Part shown: piece by piece, positions 17,875 through 26,552 of the stretch
Position numbering within the stretch: the first letter of the stretch is position 1
Layout: the number at the start of each line of letters is the position of its first letter
Assembly: GCA_001874335.1 (NCBI GenBank)
Contig: MPDE01000001.1
Location: 310,001-374,000 of the forward strand
Length of the DNA stretch: 64,000 nt
Source of the DNA: Bacteroidetes bacterium MedPE-SWsnd-G2
GTDB taxonomy: Bacteria > Bacteroidota > Bacteroidia > Flavobacteriales > Flavobacteriaceae
Reading direction: 5' to 3'
Position numbers and translations under genes: made by a program
The notes under the pieces: generated by a model
The model's database searches: none
What the model was told of the DNA's origin: nothing
What the model saw: only the letters and a program-made list of their open reading frames with translations

Positions 17875-18282
17875 CTAAATACTTGAAGAAAAGGCCAAGC
17901 AAATCCCGATTAGAAAGTGATTACGCATTACCCTGTGATAGGTTGTAATGTAACCCTCTGTTTTTGGGGCTTTAAAAAAGTACATGATCATAAAACCAAC
18001 ATTTATTATCCCAAATCCGATGTAAATGGTTTCAGAATAGGCATTGGTTTGAAGTAAAAACACCCCTAAAGCACTTCCTATAATACAACTTGAAAGCCTT
18101 ACGCAGTTCGCACCCAAATCATTTTTAATGCGCATTAATTTTAATGGCACAAAGTAAAATGCTAACGCACTAATTAGAATAACCAAAATTGGTCTTGGCA
18201 ATTCGGTTTTAGCAGATAAAACCAATAAAACGGCAACAAATAAAAGAGCGATGGTCTCAAAATATTTTTGAAGTAAACTCAT
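17875..18282 (-). CDS. Small multi-pass membrane protein of unknown function
   Basis: The chosen start gives 135 residues with four hydrophobic helices and a short C-terminal segment with YHRVMRNHF. The frame extends upstream to 18336, but a perfect minus-strand -7 box lies inside that extension (18314-18321) and the extra 18 residues lack the hydrophobic pattern, so the ATG at 18282 is preferred. No family is recognised. It is convergent with the lipoprotein gene and divergent from the hydrolase gene. Confidence 0.55.
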   Translation of the reverse strand: MSLLQKYFETIALLFVAVLLVLSAKTELPRPILVILISALAFYFVPLKLMRIKNDLGANCVRLSSCIIGSALGVFLLQTNAYSETIYIGFGIINVGFMIMYFFKAPKTEGYITTYHRVMRNHFLIGICLAFSSSI

Positions 18283-18313
18283 GATAAACAAAGGGCTGGA
18301 ATTAATGTTTTGA

Positions 18314-18344
18314 CAAACATACCGGTTCAAAACCAAGATTACAA
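18314..18344 (-). promoter_or_regulatory. Candidate promoter (-33 TTG, -7 TATGTTTG)
   Basis: On the minus strand TATGTTTG occupies 18321-18314 and matches TAnnTTTG. A TTG lies 20 bp upstream (18344-18342). The start codon at 18282 is about 30 bp downstream. Confidence 0.5.
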
Positions 18345-18519
18345 CTGTTTTATTTACTCACCTCCCATCTACTTCACAAACAACTAATTTTCAAACAATT
18401 GCAAAACACTTAAACCCTACTTTACTTTAATTTCTGTTTGAAATCATTTAATTTAGAGCCTAACAGCAACCAAAACAGAAGCCATCTTTTATTCAGGTCA
18501 AGCTTTTAAACACTAATTT

Positions 18520-20196
18520 ATGAAGCAGTATTACTTTTTTCTACTCCTACTTTGCAGCAATCTAAGTTGGGGACAACTCCCAGAACAACACGCCGTAGAT
18601 CAAATTTTTAAAGCCTGGGATTCGTCTGATAGTCCGGGTTGTGCATTAGGTGTGATGAAGGATGGCAAATTAATTTACGCCAAGGGCTATGGTATGGCCA
18701 ATTTAGAATACCCTATCCCAAACTCGGCCTTTTCTGTATTTAGAATTGGCTCGACATCAAAACAATTTACGGCGGCATGCATTATTCTATTAGCCCAAAA
18801 CGGCAAGCTTGAATTAACTCAAACCTTAGATCATTTTTTTCCCGATTTTCCGGATTACGCCAAACAAATCACAGTAAAACACCTCTTAAATCACACCAGC
18901 GGAATTAGAGATTATCTCACCCTATCCTACCTTAGAGGACTTGGCAATGACGATTATTATACCGACAGTGATATCATGTCTTGGTTGATCAATCAACAGG
19001 ATTTAAACTTTGCCCCTGGCGAAGAATTTCTGTACAGCAATTCGGGATACTGGCTGTTAGGTCAAATTGTAAATAAAGTGAGTGGACAAAATATGGCAGA
19101 TTATGCAAAGGAAGCCATTTTCAAACCACTTGACATGACCGAAACGCACTTTCATAACAACCATAATCAAATTGTAAACAATCGTGCTTCGGGCTACAGA
19201 CCAACCAAAGAAAACGGTTATGAGATTAGCATGACAACCTTAGATATGATAGGTGATGGCGGAATTTTCACAACAATAAACGACATTAAAAAATGGGACG
19301 ATTCCTATTACAATTCTTCCGTTTTGAATAAAGCGTTCTGGGAGCAGATGTGCGAGCAAGGACGGCTAAATGATGGTACGGTTTTAGACTACGCCTCTGG
19401 ATTAGGAATTGGCAGCCATAAGGGACTAAAAACCATAAGTCATGGTGGGGCTTTTGTGGGCTTTAGAGCCGAATTGATTCGGTTTCCGGAGCAGCATTTT
19501 TCGGTAGCAATATTTGCAAACAGAGCAGACTCAAATCCGAGTCAAATGGCATTACAAGTGGCCGATGTCTTTCTCAAATCAGAATTTAAATCGGATGAGA
19601 ACACTACCAATCCTGCTAACCAATCAGCCACAGCAGCGGTTAACTTCATCGACCTTTCAACCACCGAATTAGAACAATACTGTGGACACTACTGGAACCC
19701 AGAAAACCTTCTTGCTCGAAAAATATATTTACGAGATGGTATGTTGCGCTACTTCCGTTCTGAAACCAACGAAAGTGATTTAAAACCTTTCGGGAAAAAC
19801 GCGTTTAAAATGGTAAATGTAGGTGGTGATGTCACAGTTTCTTTTCAAAAACAACCTGACGGCCGCTACAATATGCTGTTTAGAGTCAACGACGACCCAG
19901 ATTCGGTGTCAATACCTTTTACCCCAAAAGACTATAACCCTTCAGAATTAAAAGCCTTTGCAGGCGATTATCACAGCAGCGAATTAAATGTTGTTTACAG
20001 TATAAAACTCGAGGCCAACCAATTAATGCTTTATGTGAATCAGAAAAAAATATCACCCTTAAAAACGGTCTTAACCAATGTCTTTTCGAACACTGATTTC
20101 GGAACCTTTCAGTTTAATACAGATCACATGGGGCAACCCACAAGTTTCACCTTGGCCGCAGGTCGAGTAAAGAACTTAAAATTTAAAAAGCAATAA
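18520..20196 (+). CDS. Secreted serine hydrolase, class C beta-lactamase/PBP-like
   Basis: After a signal peptide (1-18), the 558-residue protein has a beta-lactamase-like domain with STSK (nucleophile S78, K81), YSN (Y172, N174) and HGG (SHGGAF, near 308) in family order. Residues about 375-558 form two beta-rich extension modules beginning LEQYCGHYWNPE and LKAFAGDYHSSE. Such periplasmic or surface enzymes act as D-aminopeptidases, esterases or peptidases; true beta-lactamase activity is not implied. A paralogue follows 38 bp downstream, so the pair probably arose by tandem duplication and shares an mRNA. Confidence 0.85.
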   Translation: MKQYYFFLLLLCSNLSWGQLPEQHAVDQIFKAWDSSDSPGCALGVMKDGKLIYAKGYGMANLEYPIPNSAFSVFRIGSTSKQFTAACIILLAQNGKLELTQTLDHFFPDFPDYAKQITVKHLLNHTSGIRDYLTLSYLRGLGNDDYYTDSDIMSWLINQQDLNFAPGEEFLYSNSGYWLLGQIVNKVSGQNMADYAKEAIFKPLDMTETHFHNNHNQIVNNRASGYRPTKENGYEISMTTLDMIGDGGIFTTINDIKKWDDSYYNSSVLNKAFWEQMCEQGRLNDGTVLDYASGLGIGSHKGLKTISHGGAFVGFRAELIRFPEQHFSVAIFANRADSNPSQMALQVADVFLKSEFKSDENTTNPANQSATAAVNFIDLSTTELEQYCGHYWNPENLLARKIYLRDGMLRYFRSETNESDLKPFGKNAFKMVNVGGDVTVSFQKQPDGRYNMLFRVNDDPDSVSIPFTPKDYNPSELKAFAGDYHSSELNVVYSIKLEANQLMLYVNQKKISPLKTVLTNVFSNTDFGTFQFNTDHMGQPTSFTLAAGRVKNLKFKKQ

Positions 20197-20234
20197 ATCA
20201 ATCGCCTAATAATTACACTTAAAACAGCACAGTA

Positions 20235-21866
20235 ATGAAACATCTTATTTTAATCGGTCTTCTCTTTTTAGGACTTGGAAGCATTGAGGCACAAACGATT
20301 GACAAGGCCGAACTCGCTAAAAATATAGAAGCCTTAATTCCTATGGCCGTTAATGACACCACTCCGGGGCTTATTGTTGGCGTCGTACACAAAGGCGAAC
20401 TCATTTTTAGTAAAGGTTACGGGCTGGCTAATTTGGCCTATGGCACGGCAAACAACCCGAATATGGTTTACAATACAGGTTCGGTAAGTAAGCAGTTTTT
20501 AGGCTACGCCTTTGCCATGCTCGCTGTTGATGGGAAATTGAACTTAGACGATCCTGTGAGCCAATATTTAGATAACTGGCCTAGCTTTAAACACGAGGTT
20601 ACGCTTAGACATTTGCTGAGTCATACCAGCGGTTATAGAGAAGCCTATACCATGTCTAATCTGGCAGGACGTATTATTGGTACCGACAAACTATCTCGTG
20701 AAGAATGCCTGAATGTGGTGCGAAAACAACCCGAGTTAGAGTTTGTGCCAGGCTCAAGATACACTTACAACAGTACTGCTTGGGTAATACTTGCCGAGGT
20801 ACTCAAAAAAGTAACAGGCGAAGAAGCCGATCAATGGGTTAGCAACAACATTTTGAAACCGCTAAACATGAACGACACCCAAATAGAATCTTATGTGGGC
20901 GAGGTGATTAAAAATGCTGCCGAATCTTATTCACATAGCGATAAAGGTTACACCAACGAGAAGAGTAACCGAGCAATTTTTGGAGCTGCCGAAATCTACT
21001 CCAACATCCCAGACCTTATGACTTGGGTGATGAATTATGACACCGCAGAGATTGGAGGCAAAGCCGTGAACAAACTGTTTTTAGATCCGTTTATTTTAAA
21101 CAACGGCAAGAGTTCTGGTTATGCCTTGGGTATTGGCGTTGGAAAATACAAGGGCTTAACGCGCTACCGCCATACTGGTGGGCATGAAGCTTTTGCAACC
21201 CAACTTAGTTACTTTCCAGAACACCAATTGGGTTTAATCACCATTTCTAATTATGGTGGCAAGGGCTGGTTAGCGACTTCTAAAATTGCCGACCTTATTT
21301 TAGGCGAGTATATGAAACCGTCTAAAACTCAGGAGGACAAAACAGTAAAAGTGGCTAAGAAAAAGCTTAAACAATTTGTGGGGCATTATATCTCAGAAAA
21401 AGGCAATGATACCGCATTGATTACCCTTGAAGGTGACAGTTTACGAGGTGATAATGAATTTACTTTGATACCAACTTCTAAAAACACCTTTAGGGTGGAC
21501 AATTGGAATGGGAAAATAAAATTTGACACCTCCAACAAAGAAACGACACTCACCATTACCGATGGTGATGCGGTCAGCTATCATCAAATCGATTCTTGGG
21601 AAACGAGTAAGAGCAAATTACATACCTATGAGGGCGACTTTTTTAGTGAGGAATTGGAAACCACCTACCACTTAAAAGTTACAGATGGTAAACTTAGTAT
21701 TCACCACCGTTGGTTAGGAGAAATTGAATTAATGCCTTTTGCCAATGATGTGTTTAAAACCAATTGGGGTTACCATGTGATGTTTAACCGTGATGCTCAA
21801 AACCAAATATCTGGATTAACACTTAATAGTGGGCGCACACTAAATGTGAAATTCGACAAACAATAA
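20235..21866 (+). CDS. Secreted serine hydrolase, class C beta-lactamase/PBP-like (tandem paralogue)
   Basis: The 543-residue protein has a signal peptide (1-20), then SVSK (S83, K86), YNS (Y178) and HTGG (near residue 315), and beta-rich C-terminal modules (LKQFVGHYISE, LHTYEGDFFSE) like its neighbour. The second motif is Y-N-S instead of Y-x-N, a variation seen in some family members. The nucleophile and Lys are intact, so it should be active. It lies between the first paralogue (38 bp) and the cyclase lipoprotein (21 bp), suggesting a three-gene operon. Confidence 0.85.
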   Translation: MKHLILIGLLFLGLGSIEAQTIDKAELAKNIEALIPMAVNDTTPGLIVGVVHKGELIFSKGYGLANLAYGTANNPNMVYNTGSVSKQFLGYAFAMLAVDGKLNLDDPVSQYLDNWPSFKHEVTLRHLLSHTSGYREAYTMSNLAGRIIGTDKLSREECLNVVRKQPELEFVPGSRYTYNSTAWVILAEVLKKVTGEEADQWVSNNILKPLNMNDTQIESYVGEVIKNAAESYSHSDKGYTNEKSNRAIFGAAEIYSNIPDLMTWVMNYDTAEIGGKAVNKLFLDPFILNNGKSSGYALGIGVGKYKGLTRYRHTGGHEAFATQLSYFPEHQLGLITISNYGGKGWLATSKIADLILGEYMKPSKTQEDKTVKVAKKKLKQFVGHYISEKGNDTALITLEGDSLRGDNEFTLIPTSKNTFRVDNWNGKIKFDTSNKETTLTITDGDAVSYHQIDSWETSKSKLHTYEGDFFSEELETTYHLKVTDGKLSIHHRWLGEIELMPFANDVFKTNWGYHVMFNRDAQNQISGLTLNSGRTLNVKFDKQ

Positions 21867-21887
21867 ATTAATTTTAAACTAAACACT

Positions 21888-22703
21888 ATGAAGGCTATTG
21901 TTGTTGTTCTTATCCCTTGTTTGCTACTTTTTAATTGTGAGCAGCAAACTAAACCCCTTGAAACAAATACCGATACAACAACAGCAAAACCAAAAACCAT
22001 TGTCGATTTGTCTCATGCCTACTCCCACGAAACCGTGTATTGGGTAACCGCTAAAGAATTTGAATTAGACACCGTTTTTAATGGGCAAACCGACAAGGGA
22101 TTTTACTACTCGGCTTATAATTTTAGTACAGCAGAACATGGCGGTACACATATTGATGCACCTATCCATTTTGCTGAAGGTAAACAAACGGTAGATGAAA
22201 TTCCGTTAGAGAAACTCATGGGGCCAGCCATAAAAATAGATGTCTCAAAAAATGCACAAGCCAAGCCCGATTATTTGATTACCGTGGCCGATTTAAAAAC
22301 TTGGGAAGCCACACACTTCACGATTCCTGACGCTAGTATTGTGCTGCTACAAACAGGATTTGCCAAGTATTACCCTAATAAAGCACAGTATTTGGGCACC
22401 AACGAGCGTGGTGAACATGCTATTGCAAAACTTCATTTTCCGGGACTCTCTCCCGAAGCTGCCGATTGGCTGGTCAAACAACGCAACATCAACGCCATTG
22501 GTATTGACACCCCGAGTATTGATTACGGGCAGTCTGAATATTTTAAAAGCCACGTGAGTTTGCTTTCTGCTAACATTCCTGCCTTTGAAAACCTTACCAA
22601 TTTAGACCAACTCCCCAACACCAATTTTACGATTATTGCACTACCCATGAAAATTAAAGGCGGTAGCGGCGCACCACTGCGTATTGTGGCTGTTTTGGAG
22701 TAA
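21888..22703 (+). CDS. Cyclase-family lipoprotein (kynurenine-formamidase-like fold)
   Basis: The 271-residue protein has a lipoprotein signal (MKAIVVVLIPCLLLFNC) and the metal-binding HGGTHIDAPIHF (near 84-95) of the cyclase/KynB superfamily, with further conserved GIDTPSIDYG near 206-215. Members are Zn- or Mn-dependent amidohydrolases or dehydratases of small acids. Being exported as a lipoprotein is consistent with a periplasmic substrate, unlike cytoplasmic KynB. It begins 21 bp after the second serine hydrolase and is probably co-expressed with it, perhaps acting on the same product; that is inference. Confidence 0.8.
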   Translation: MKAIVVVLIPCLLLFNCEQQTKPLETNTDTTTAKPKTIVDLSHAYSHETVYWVTAKEFELDTVFNGQTDKGFYYSAYNFSTAEHGGTHIDAPIHFAEGKQTVDEIPLEKLMGPAIKIDVSKNAQAKPDYLITVADLKTWEATHFTIPDASIVLLQTGFAKYYPNKAQYLGTNERGEHAIAKLHFPGLSPEAADWLVKQRNINAIGIDTPSIDYGQSEYFKSHVSLLSANIPAFENLTNLDQLPNTNFTIIALPMKIKGGSGAPLRIVAVLE

Positions 22704-22809
22704 GACTTTCTGTTTTAGAGATTTAAGAATTATACCACAAAAAAATACAGTCTTTGTTTTTAGTTTGTGAGTATTACCTTATATTTCAGAGCTAAACCTC
22801 AAGACCATT

Positions 22810-23142
22810 ATGGAAGACCAAAACATCAACACAGAACAGCCTGAAGCAAGCTACCAACTCGCTGCCAATCTATTATTCAACGAAGAGCTTAAAACTGAAG
22901 TTGTGATTGCTGAATTAATTAAAAATGGTTCCAGCGAAAAGGATGCTACTGCCATTATTTTAGATTTAAAAACCCAAAATGCAGCAATTCTAAAAGAAAA
23001 CGCTAAAAAAGATATGCTTTATGGTTCTCTTTGGTGTATTGGAGGATTAGTTGCAACCTTAGCTGATGTTGGATACATTTTTTGGGGAGCAATAGTTTTT
23101 GGAGGTTATCAATTTATTAAAGGTGCCATTAACGCGATTTAA
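22810..23142 (+). CDS. Small membrane protein of unknown function
   Basis: The 110-residue protein has a soluble acidic N-terminal half resembling a small helical hairpin (AANLLFNEELKTEVVIAELIKNGSSEKDATAIILDL) and one or two membrane segments in 72-108 with IFWGAIVFGGYQFIKG. Its architecture, a helical recognition-like hairpin then a membrane hairpin, is shared with the small gene at 24562-24882, so the two may be distant paralogues. No function is known to me. It seems monocistronic, with a near-consensus TATATTTC box about 30 bp upstream. Confidence 0.6.
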   Translation: MEDQNINTEQPEASYQLAANLLFNEELKTEVVIAELIKNGSSEKDATAIILDLKTQNAAILKENAKKDMLYGSLWCIGGLVATLADVGYIFWGAIVFGGYQFIKGAINAI

Positions 23143-23361
23143 GAAGCTTAAAACGAAAAGTTAGAATAGAACCCAATTCAACACCGTATACATCAAATGG
23201 CTCCTTCATTTTTTAGCCCAAAGGTAGGCGCCGATAAAAAGAGAAATTACAAGTTTAGAAAACAACTAAAGACAATATTGATTTTAAATATTATCTACCT
23301 CTAAAAACCAATACCTCAACTTAAAAAAATAAACGCTAACAATACTTTATACAAACTTAAA

Positions 23362-23799
23362 ATGAACAAACACATAATTATACTTGGAGTTTCATTAATA
23401 CTCTACTCCTGTTCTGCGACCAAACAAACTTCGAAAAACACAACTCAGATACTACGTGACAATATTACATTTTTGATACAAGAAATATCTACTGACAAAA
23501 CTTACGGCTTAACGCCAAAGAATCCGGTAGAAGTTGGAGGAGCTAAAGATTCTGAAGGCGTACAAAACGAAAGAAGGTTTCTTAATGCATTAGCTGGACC
23601 AAACGGTGAAAGAATCTCTTATTATAGAGCCGGGAGTTGTTGTCCTGTTAAGAGTGATAATGACCCATTTGGGTTTGGTAGTGTAATGTTAGATAATTAC
23701 CGTGTTACTTGGGAAAACTCAAAAGATACAGTCTCAATATATATTAATATGTATGATTCGGGAAAACTGAAAGCACCTGTTGGTTTTACTATTAAATAA
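23362..23799 (+). CDS. Conserved-looking lipoprotein of unknown function
   Basis: The 145-residue product has a lipoprotein signal (MNKHIIILGVSLILYSC) and a mature domain with TYGLTPKNPVEVGG, NERRFLNALAGPNGE and SCCPV, containing a vicinal Cys pair near residue 93. From memory this type is widespread in Flavobacteria and sometimes carries a misleading sugar-phosphate aldolase label; nothing here looks like an aldolase. Function is unknown. The short spacer downstream contains a possible 40-residue membrane peptide gene. Confidence 0.65.
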   Translation: MNKHIIILGVSLILYSCSATKQTSKNTTQILRDNITFLIQEISTDKTYGLTPKNPVEVGGAKDSEGVQNERRFLNALAGPNGERISYYRAGSCCPVKSDNDPFGFGSVMLDNYRVTWENSKDTVSIYINMYDSGKLKAPVGFTIK

Positions 23800-23855
23800 T
23801 AACAATTTCCAAGATGGTAACTCTAGGTAAAACTGCCTACAAAAAAGAAAAATAA

Positions 23856-23978
23856 GTGAACATAATTTTGACAACTTTAAAGTGGATTTCGATAATATTA
23901 TTTTTTCCACTTTCATTAATATTTATAGCATATTACAAACAGAAAAAAGCAAAACAAGACTATTGGAAAAAAGGCTGA
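23856..23978 (+). CDS. Possible 40-residue single-pass membrane peptide
   Basis: A GTG start at 23856, directly after an in-frame TAA, opens 40 codons ending at TGA 23976-23978. The product has one hydrophobic segment (LKWISIILFFPLSLIFIAYY) followed by a strongly basic tail (KQKKAKQDYWKKG), a classic positive-inside single-pass design. It is too short for routine gene calling. No promoter or homologue is known to me, and chance is possible in A/T-rich spacer. Confidence 0.3.
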   Translation: MNIILTTLKWISIILFFPLSLIFIAYYKQKKAKQDYWKKG

Positions 23979-24027
23979 ACTGGATAAAACACTACTTGTA
24001 CCACAACTTTAACTCAAAACAACCACT

Positions 24028-24581
24028 ATGGAAATTGGCAATAAAATATTAAAAATGAATTGGAAGTACCGTATACGGTTTGCCATCGGTATTGCTATTA
24101 CGTATTCGTTTATACTTTGGTTATTTGATTATTTCTCGGAGGACACAATCCCATCTGTCAAAAGCATCCTATTTCAAGGTATCACTTTTGGGCTATTTTT
24201 CGGAATTGGGTTCCCTTATTTCAATGAAAACTTGCTGCTAAAATTTCTAATAAAGTTGGAATAAAAATTACTCCAGAGTTAGAGGTAGAGGAAGTGATTA
24301 AAATAGAAGGTTCTGCAAATTTATTTCGTAGTATGGAAGGCGTTGGTGGTAAACTATTCTTGACCAATAAAAAACTGATATTTAAATCACATAAAATAAA
24401 TATTCAAAGAGGGCAAACCGATATTAAGTATCAAGATATTGCCCAAATTATAGAACGAAAAACGGCTAAACTCATAGACAACAGCATCAGAATAATAACA
24501 ACAGATCTTACAGAATTTGCCTTTGTGGTGAACGAAAGAGAGTTGTGGATTGCACATATAAATGAACAAATTAGACTATAG
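24028..24581 (+). pseudogene. Frameshifted membrane/GRAM-like gene (two frames, break near 24228)
   Basis: The first frame (24028-24264, 78 residues) encodes two hydrophobic helices and ends abruptly. The second frame continues protein-like from about 24228 (KLAAKISNKVG, positions 24228-24260) through a GRAM-like domain (ANLFRSMEGVGGKLFLTNKKLIF, then IAQIIERKTAKLIDN) to 24581. One additional A in the run at 24227-24230 would join them into one protein of about 184 residues. It is therefore either a genuine frameshift mutation, programmed slippage, or a sequencing indel. GRAM-like domains bind membranes. A separate ATG at 24294 would give only the C-terminal 95 residues. Confidence 0.6.
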
Positions 24582-24882
24582 CGTCTCATTAAGGGCAAAG
24601 GGATTATCTAAAGCGGACATCATCACAGAAATGACCGCTCAAGGGTTTGATGATTCTGAAATTAAGTATTATTTAAAAAAATCGGATGAGATTTATTTAA
24701 ATCAACTTTTAAATACCAAACCCTCTAAAACTCAGAAAACATCTATTCGAGGCGTCAAAACCTTTGTACTGATTGCTGGTCTTTTGTTATTAATTGCTGC
24801 TTTTTATGGGTACATAGGCATCGGACTTTTAGGGCTTTGTTTATGCTGGAGTCTAATAAAGTTTGGGTCTTATGGTAATTAA
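24562..24882 (+). CDS. Small membrane protein of unknown function
   Basis: The 106-residue protein has a helical N-terminus (SVSLRAKGLSKADIITEMTAQGFDDSEIKYYLKKSDEIY, about 6-45), a polar linker and one or two C-terminal membrane helices (about 67-100). The layout is like the gene at 22810-23142. It overlaps the end of the frameshifted GRAM-like gene by 20 bp, so it is probably translated from the same mRNA. I do not recognise a family. Confidence 0.55.
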   Translation: MNKLDYSVSLRAKGLSKADIITEMTAQGFDDSEIKYYLKKSDEIYLNQLLNTKPSKTQKTSIRGVKTFVLIAGLLLLIAAFYGYIGIGLLGLCLCWSLIKFGSYGN

Positions 24883-24973
24883 GCCATTTTGAGAAAATAT
24901 ACACCTGACGTTATAACAAATAATTGATTTAAAACCGTTTAAGGCAACAGCTCTTGTGTTACGTAAAACAAAT

Positions 24974-25016
24974 AAAGATTACACATATTCAATAGTAAGA
25001 ATAATCATATATTAGC
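24974..25016 (+). repeat. 43-bp direct repeat, copy 1
   Basis: This copy matches 28202-28244 at 40 of 43 positions, with the last 30 bp identical (24987-25016). The three mismatches are at repeat positions 9, 11 and 13. It ends 66 bp before the MBOAT gene, so it might also act as promoter or leader. Confidence 0.9.
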
Positions 25017-25082
25017 GAATAAGAAAGAACTTATATTTTCGGATTAAATTCTTTGCAAACCCAATTACCTTAAATTAGTTTT

Positions 25083-26549
25083 ATGCTATTTAATTCGCTA
25101 GAGTTTTTATTATTTCTTCCTTTAGTAACAATAATTTATTTTTCACTTCCTTCTAAATATAGATGGTTTTGGCTACTCTTAAGTAGCTATTATTTCTATA
25201 TGTGTTGGAATCCCAAATATGCAATTCTAATATTTACTTCTACAGTAATTACTTATTTAAGTGGTATTACAATTGACCGTATTAACAAATCAACATCAAT
25301 AAATCAAAAAGTTAAATACAAAAATTGGTGTGTCGCATTTTCTTTTAGCATTAATCTATTAATACTAGTATACTTTAAATATTTTAATTTCTTTATAGAA
25401 AATATAAATGCCGTAGTCCTAAAATATGATTTTGGTGAAACCCTACCATTTGTAGACATTCTTTTACCTGTCGGGATTTCCTTTTATACTTTCCAGGCTT
25501 TAAGCTATACTCTTGATGTCTATCGTGGTGATACTGAAACAGAATATCATTTTGGCAGATATGCCCTTTTTGTTTCATTTTTTCCTCAACTTGTTGCAGG
25601 GCCAATTGAGCGTTCATCAAACTTACTTTCACAATTTAAATTAAAACAAAAATTCAGCTTTAATAATTTATCATTTGGAGCCTTTTTAATTTTAAGAGGT
25701 TTGTTTAAAAAGGTAGTAATTGCAGATAGGTTAGCCATTTTAGTCAATACAATTTATAACAATCCGACCAACCATGAAGGATTACCTTTAATTGTTGCAA
25801 CTCTATTTTTTACATTTCAAATTTACTGTGATTTTTCGGCCTACTCAGATATTGCTATAGGAACCGCCAAAATTATGGGGTTTGATCTTATGCAAAACTT
25901 TAACAAGCCATATTTTGCGCAAAACGTCACTGAATTCTGGAGAAAATGGCATATCTCACTAAGCACATGGTTTAAGGATTATTTATACATACCGCTTGGT
26001 GGTAATCGAGTTTCATCTTTTAAACGCTTAAGAAACATATTCATCGTTTTTATTGTCAGTGGTTTGTGGCATGGTGCAAGTTGGAATTTTATAATTTGGG
26101 GAGGACTTCATGGAATTGGTTTAATTTTTGAACAGTTATCTAAGCCATTAAAACAATTCATAAACTTAAAGCTTAACATTAAAACCAATGGTTACAGTTA
26201 TAAGCTATTTCACATAATTGTTACTTTTAGTTTTGTGAGTTTAGCATGGGTGTTTTTTAGAGCAAACACCTTAACTGATGCTGTTTATATTTTGCAACAT
26301 ATGTTTACTATAAACTCCTTCGAGTTATTAGATACAGGTCTTAGTGATTTTGATTTAGGTTTCTCATTTTTCTTAATTATGTTCTTAATTACAGTTCAAA
26401 TAATTGAACGAAAAAACAACTTAACTGAAATTATTCTTAAAGAGAATATCATACCACGCTGGATAACAGTTGTTACCCTTGTTTTAATAATAATTTTTTG
26501 GGGATTCTATCCCGTTGAGCCATCACAATTTATTTACTTTCAATTTTAA
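25083..26549 (+). CDS. MBOAT O-acyltransferase, AlgI-like
   Basis: The 488-residue protein has about 11 membrane helices and the MBOAT signature: LVAGPIER near 172, FWRKWHISLSTWFKDYLYIPLGG near 288-310 and the catalytic His region GLWHGASWNFIIWGGLHG near 331-348. AlgI-like proteins pass acetyl groups across the inner membrane for O-acetylation of an exported polysaccharide or other glycan. The next gene, 3 bp downstream, encodes a periplasmic SGNH-type partner. No glycan synthesis genes are adjacent, so the acceptor is unknown. The region is visibly more A/T-rich than the hydrolase cluster upstream. Confidence 0.88.
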   Translation: MLFNSLEFLLFLPLVTIIYFSLPSKYRWFWLLLSSYYFYMCWNPKYAILIFTSTVITYLSGITIDRINKSTSINQKVKYKNWCVAFSFSINLLILVYFKYFNFFIENINAVVLKYDFGETLPFVDILLPVGISFYTFQALSYTLDVYRGDTETEYHFGRYALFVSFFPQLVAGPIERSSNLLSQFKLKQKFSFNNLSFGAFLILRGLFKKVVIADRLAILVNTIYNNPTNHEGLPLIVATLFFTFQIYCDFSAYSDIAIGTAKIMGFDLMQNFNKPYFAQNVTEFWRKWHISLSTWFKDYLYIPLGGNRVSSFKRLRNIFIVFIVSGLWHGASWNFIIWGGLHGIGLIFEQLSKPLKQFINLKLNIKTNGYSYKLFHIIVTFSFVSLAWVFFRANTLTDAVYILQHMFTINSFELLDTGLSDFDLGFSFFLIMFLITVQIIERKNNLTEIILKENIIPRWITVVTLVLIIIFWGFYPVEPSQFIYFQF

Positions 26550-26552
26550 GAA

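Noticed and set aside
18520-21866. Antibiotic-resistance beta-lactamases
   Set aside because: The SxxK/YxN motifs belong to the broad class-C-like hydrolase family, and the large beta-rich extensions are typical of peptidase or esterase relatives, not resistance enzymes.
23197-23304. 35-codon frame with ATG (starts MAPSFFSPKV) in the gap 23143-23361
   Set aside because: No promoter, no terminator and no recognised relative; a frame of this size is expected by chance.
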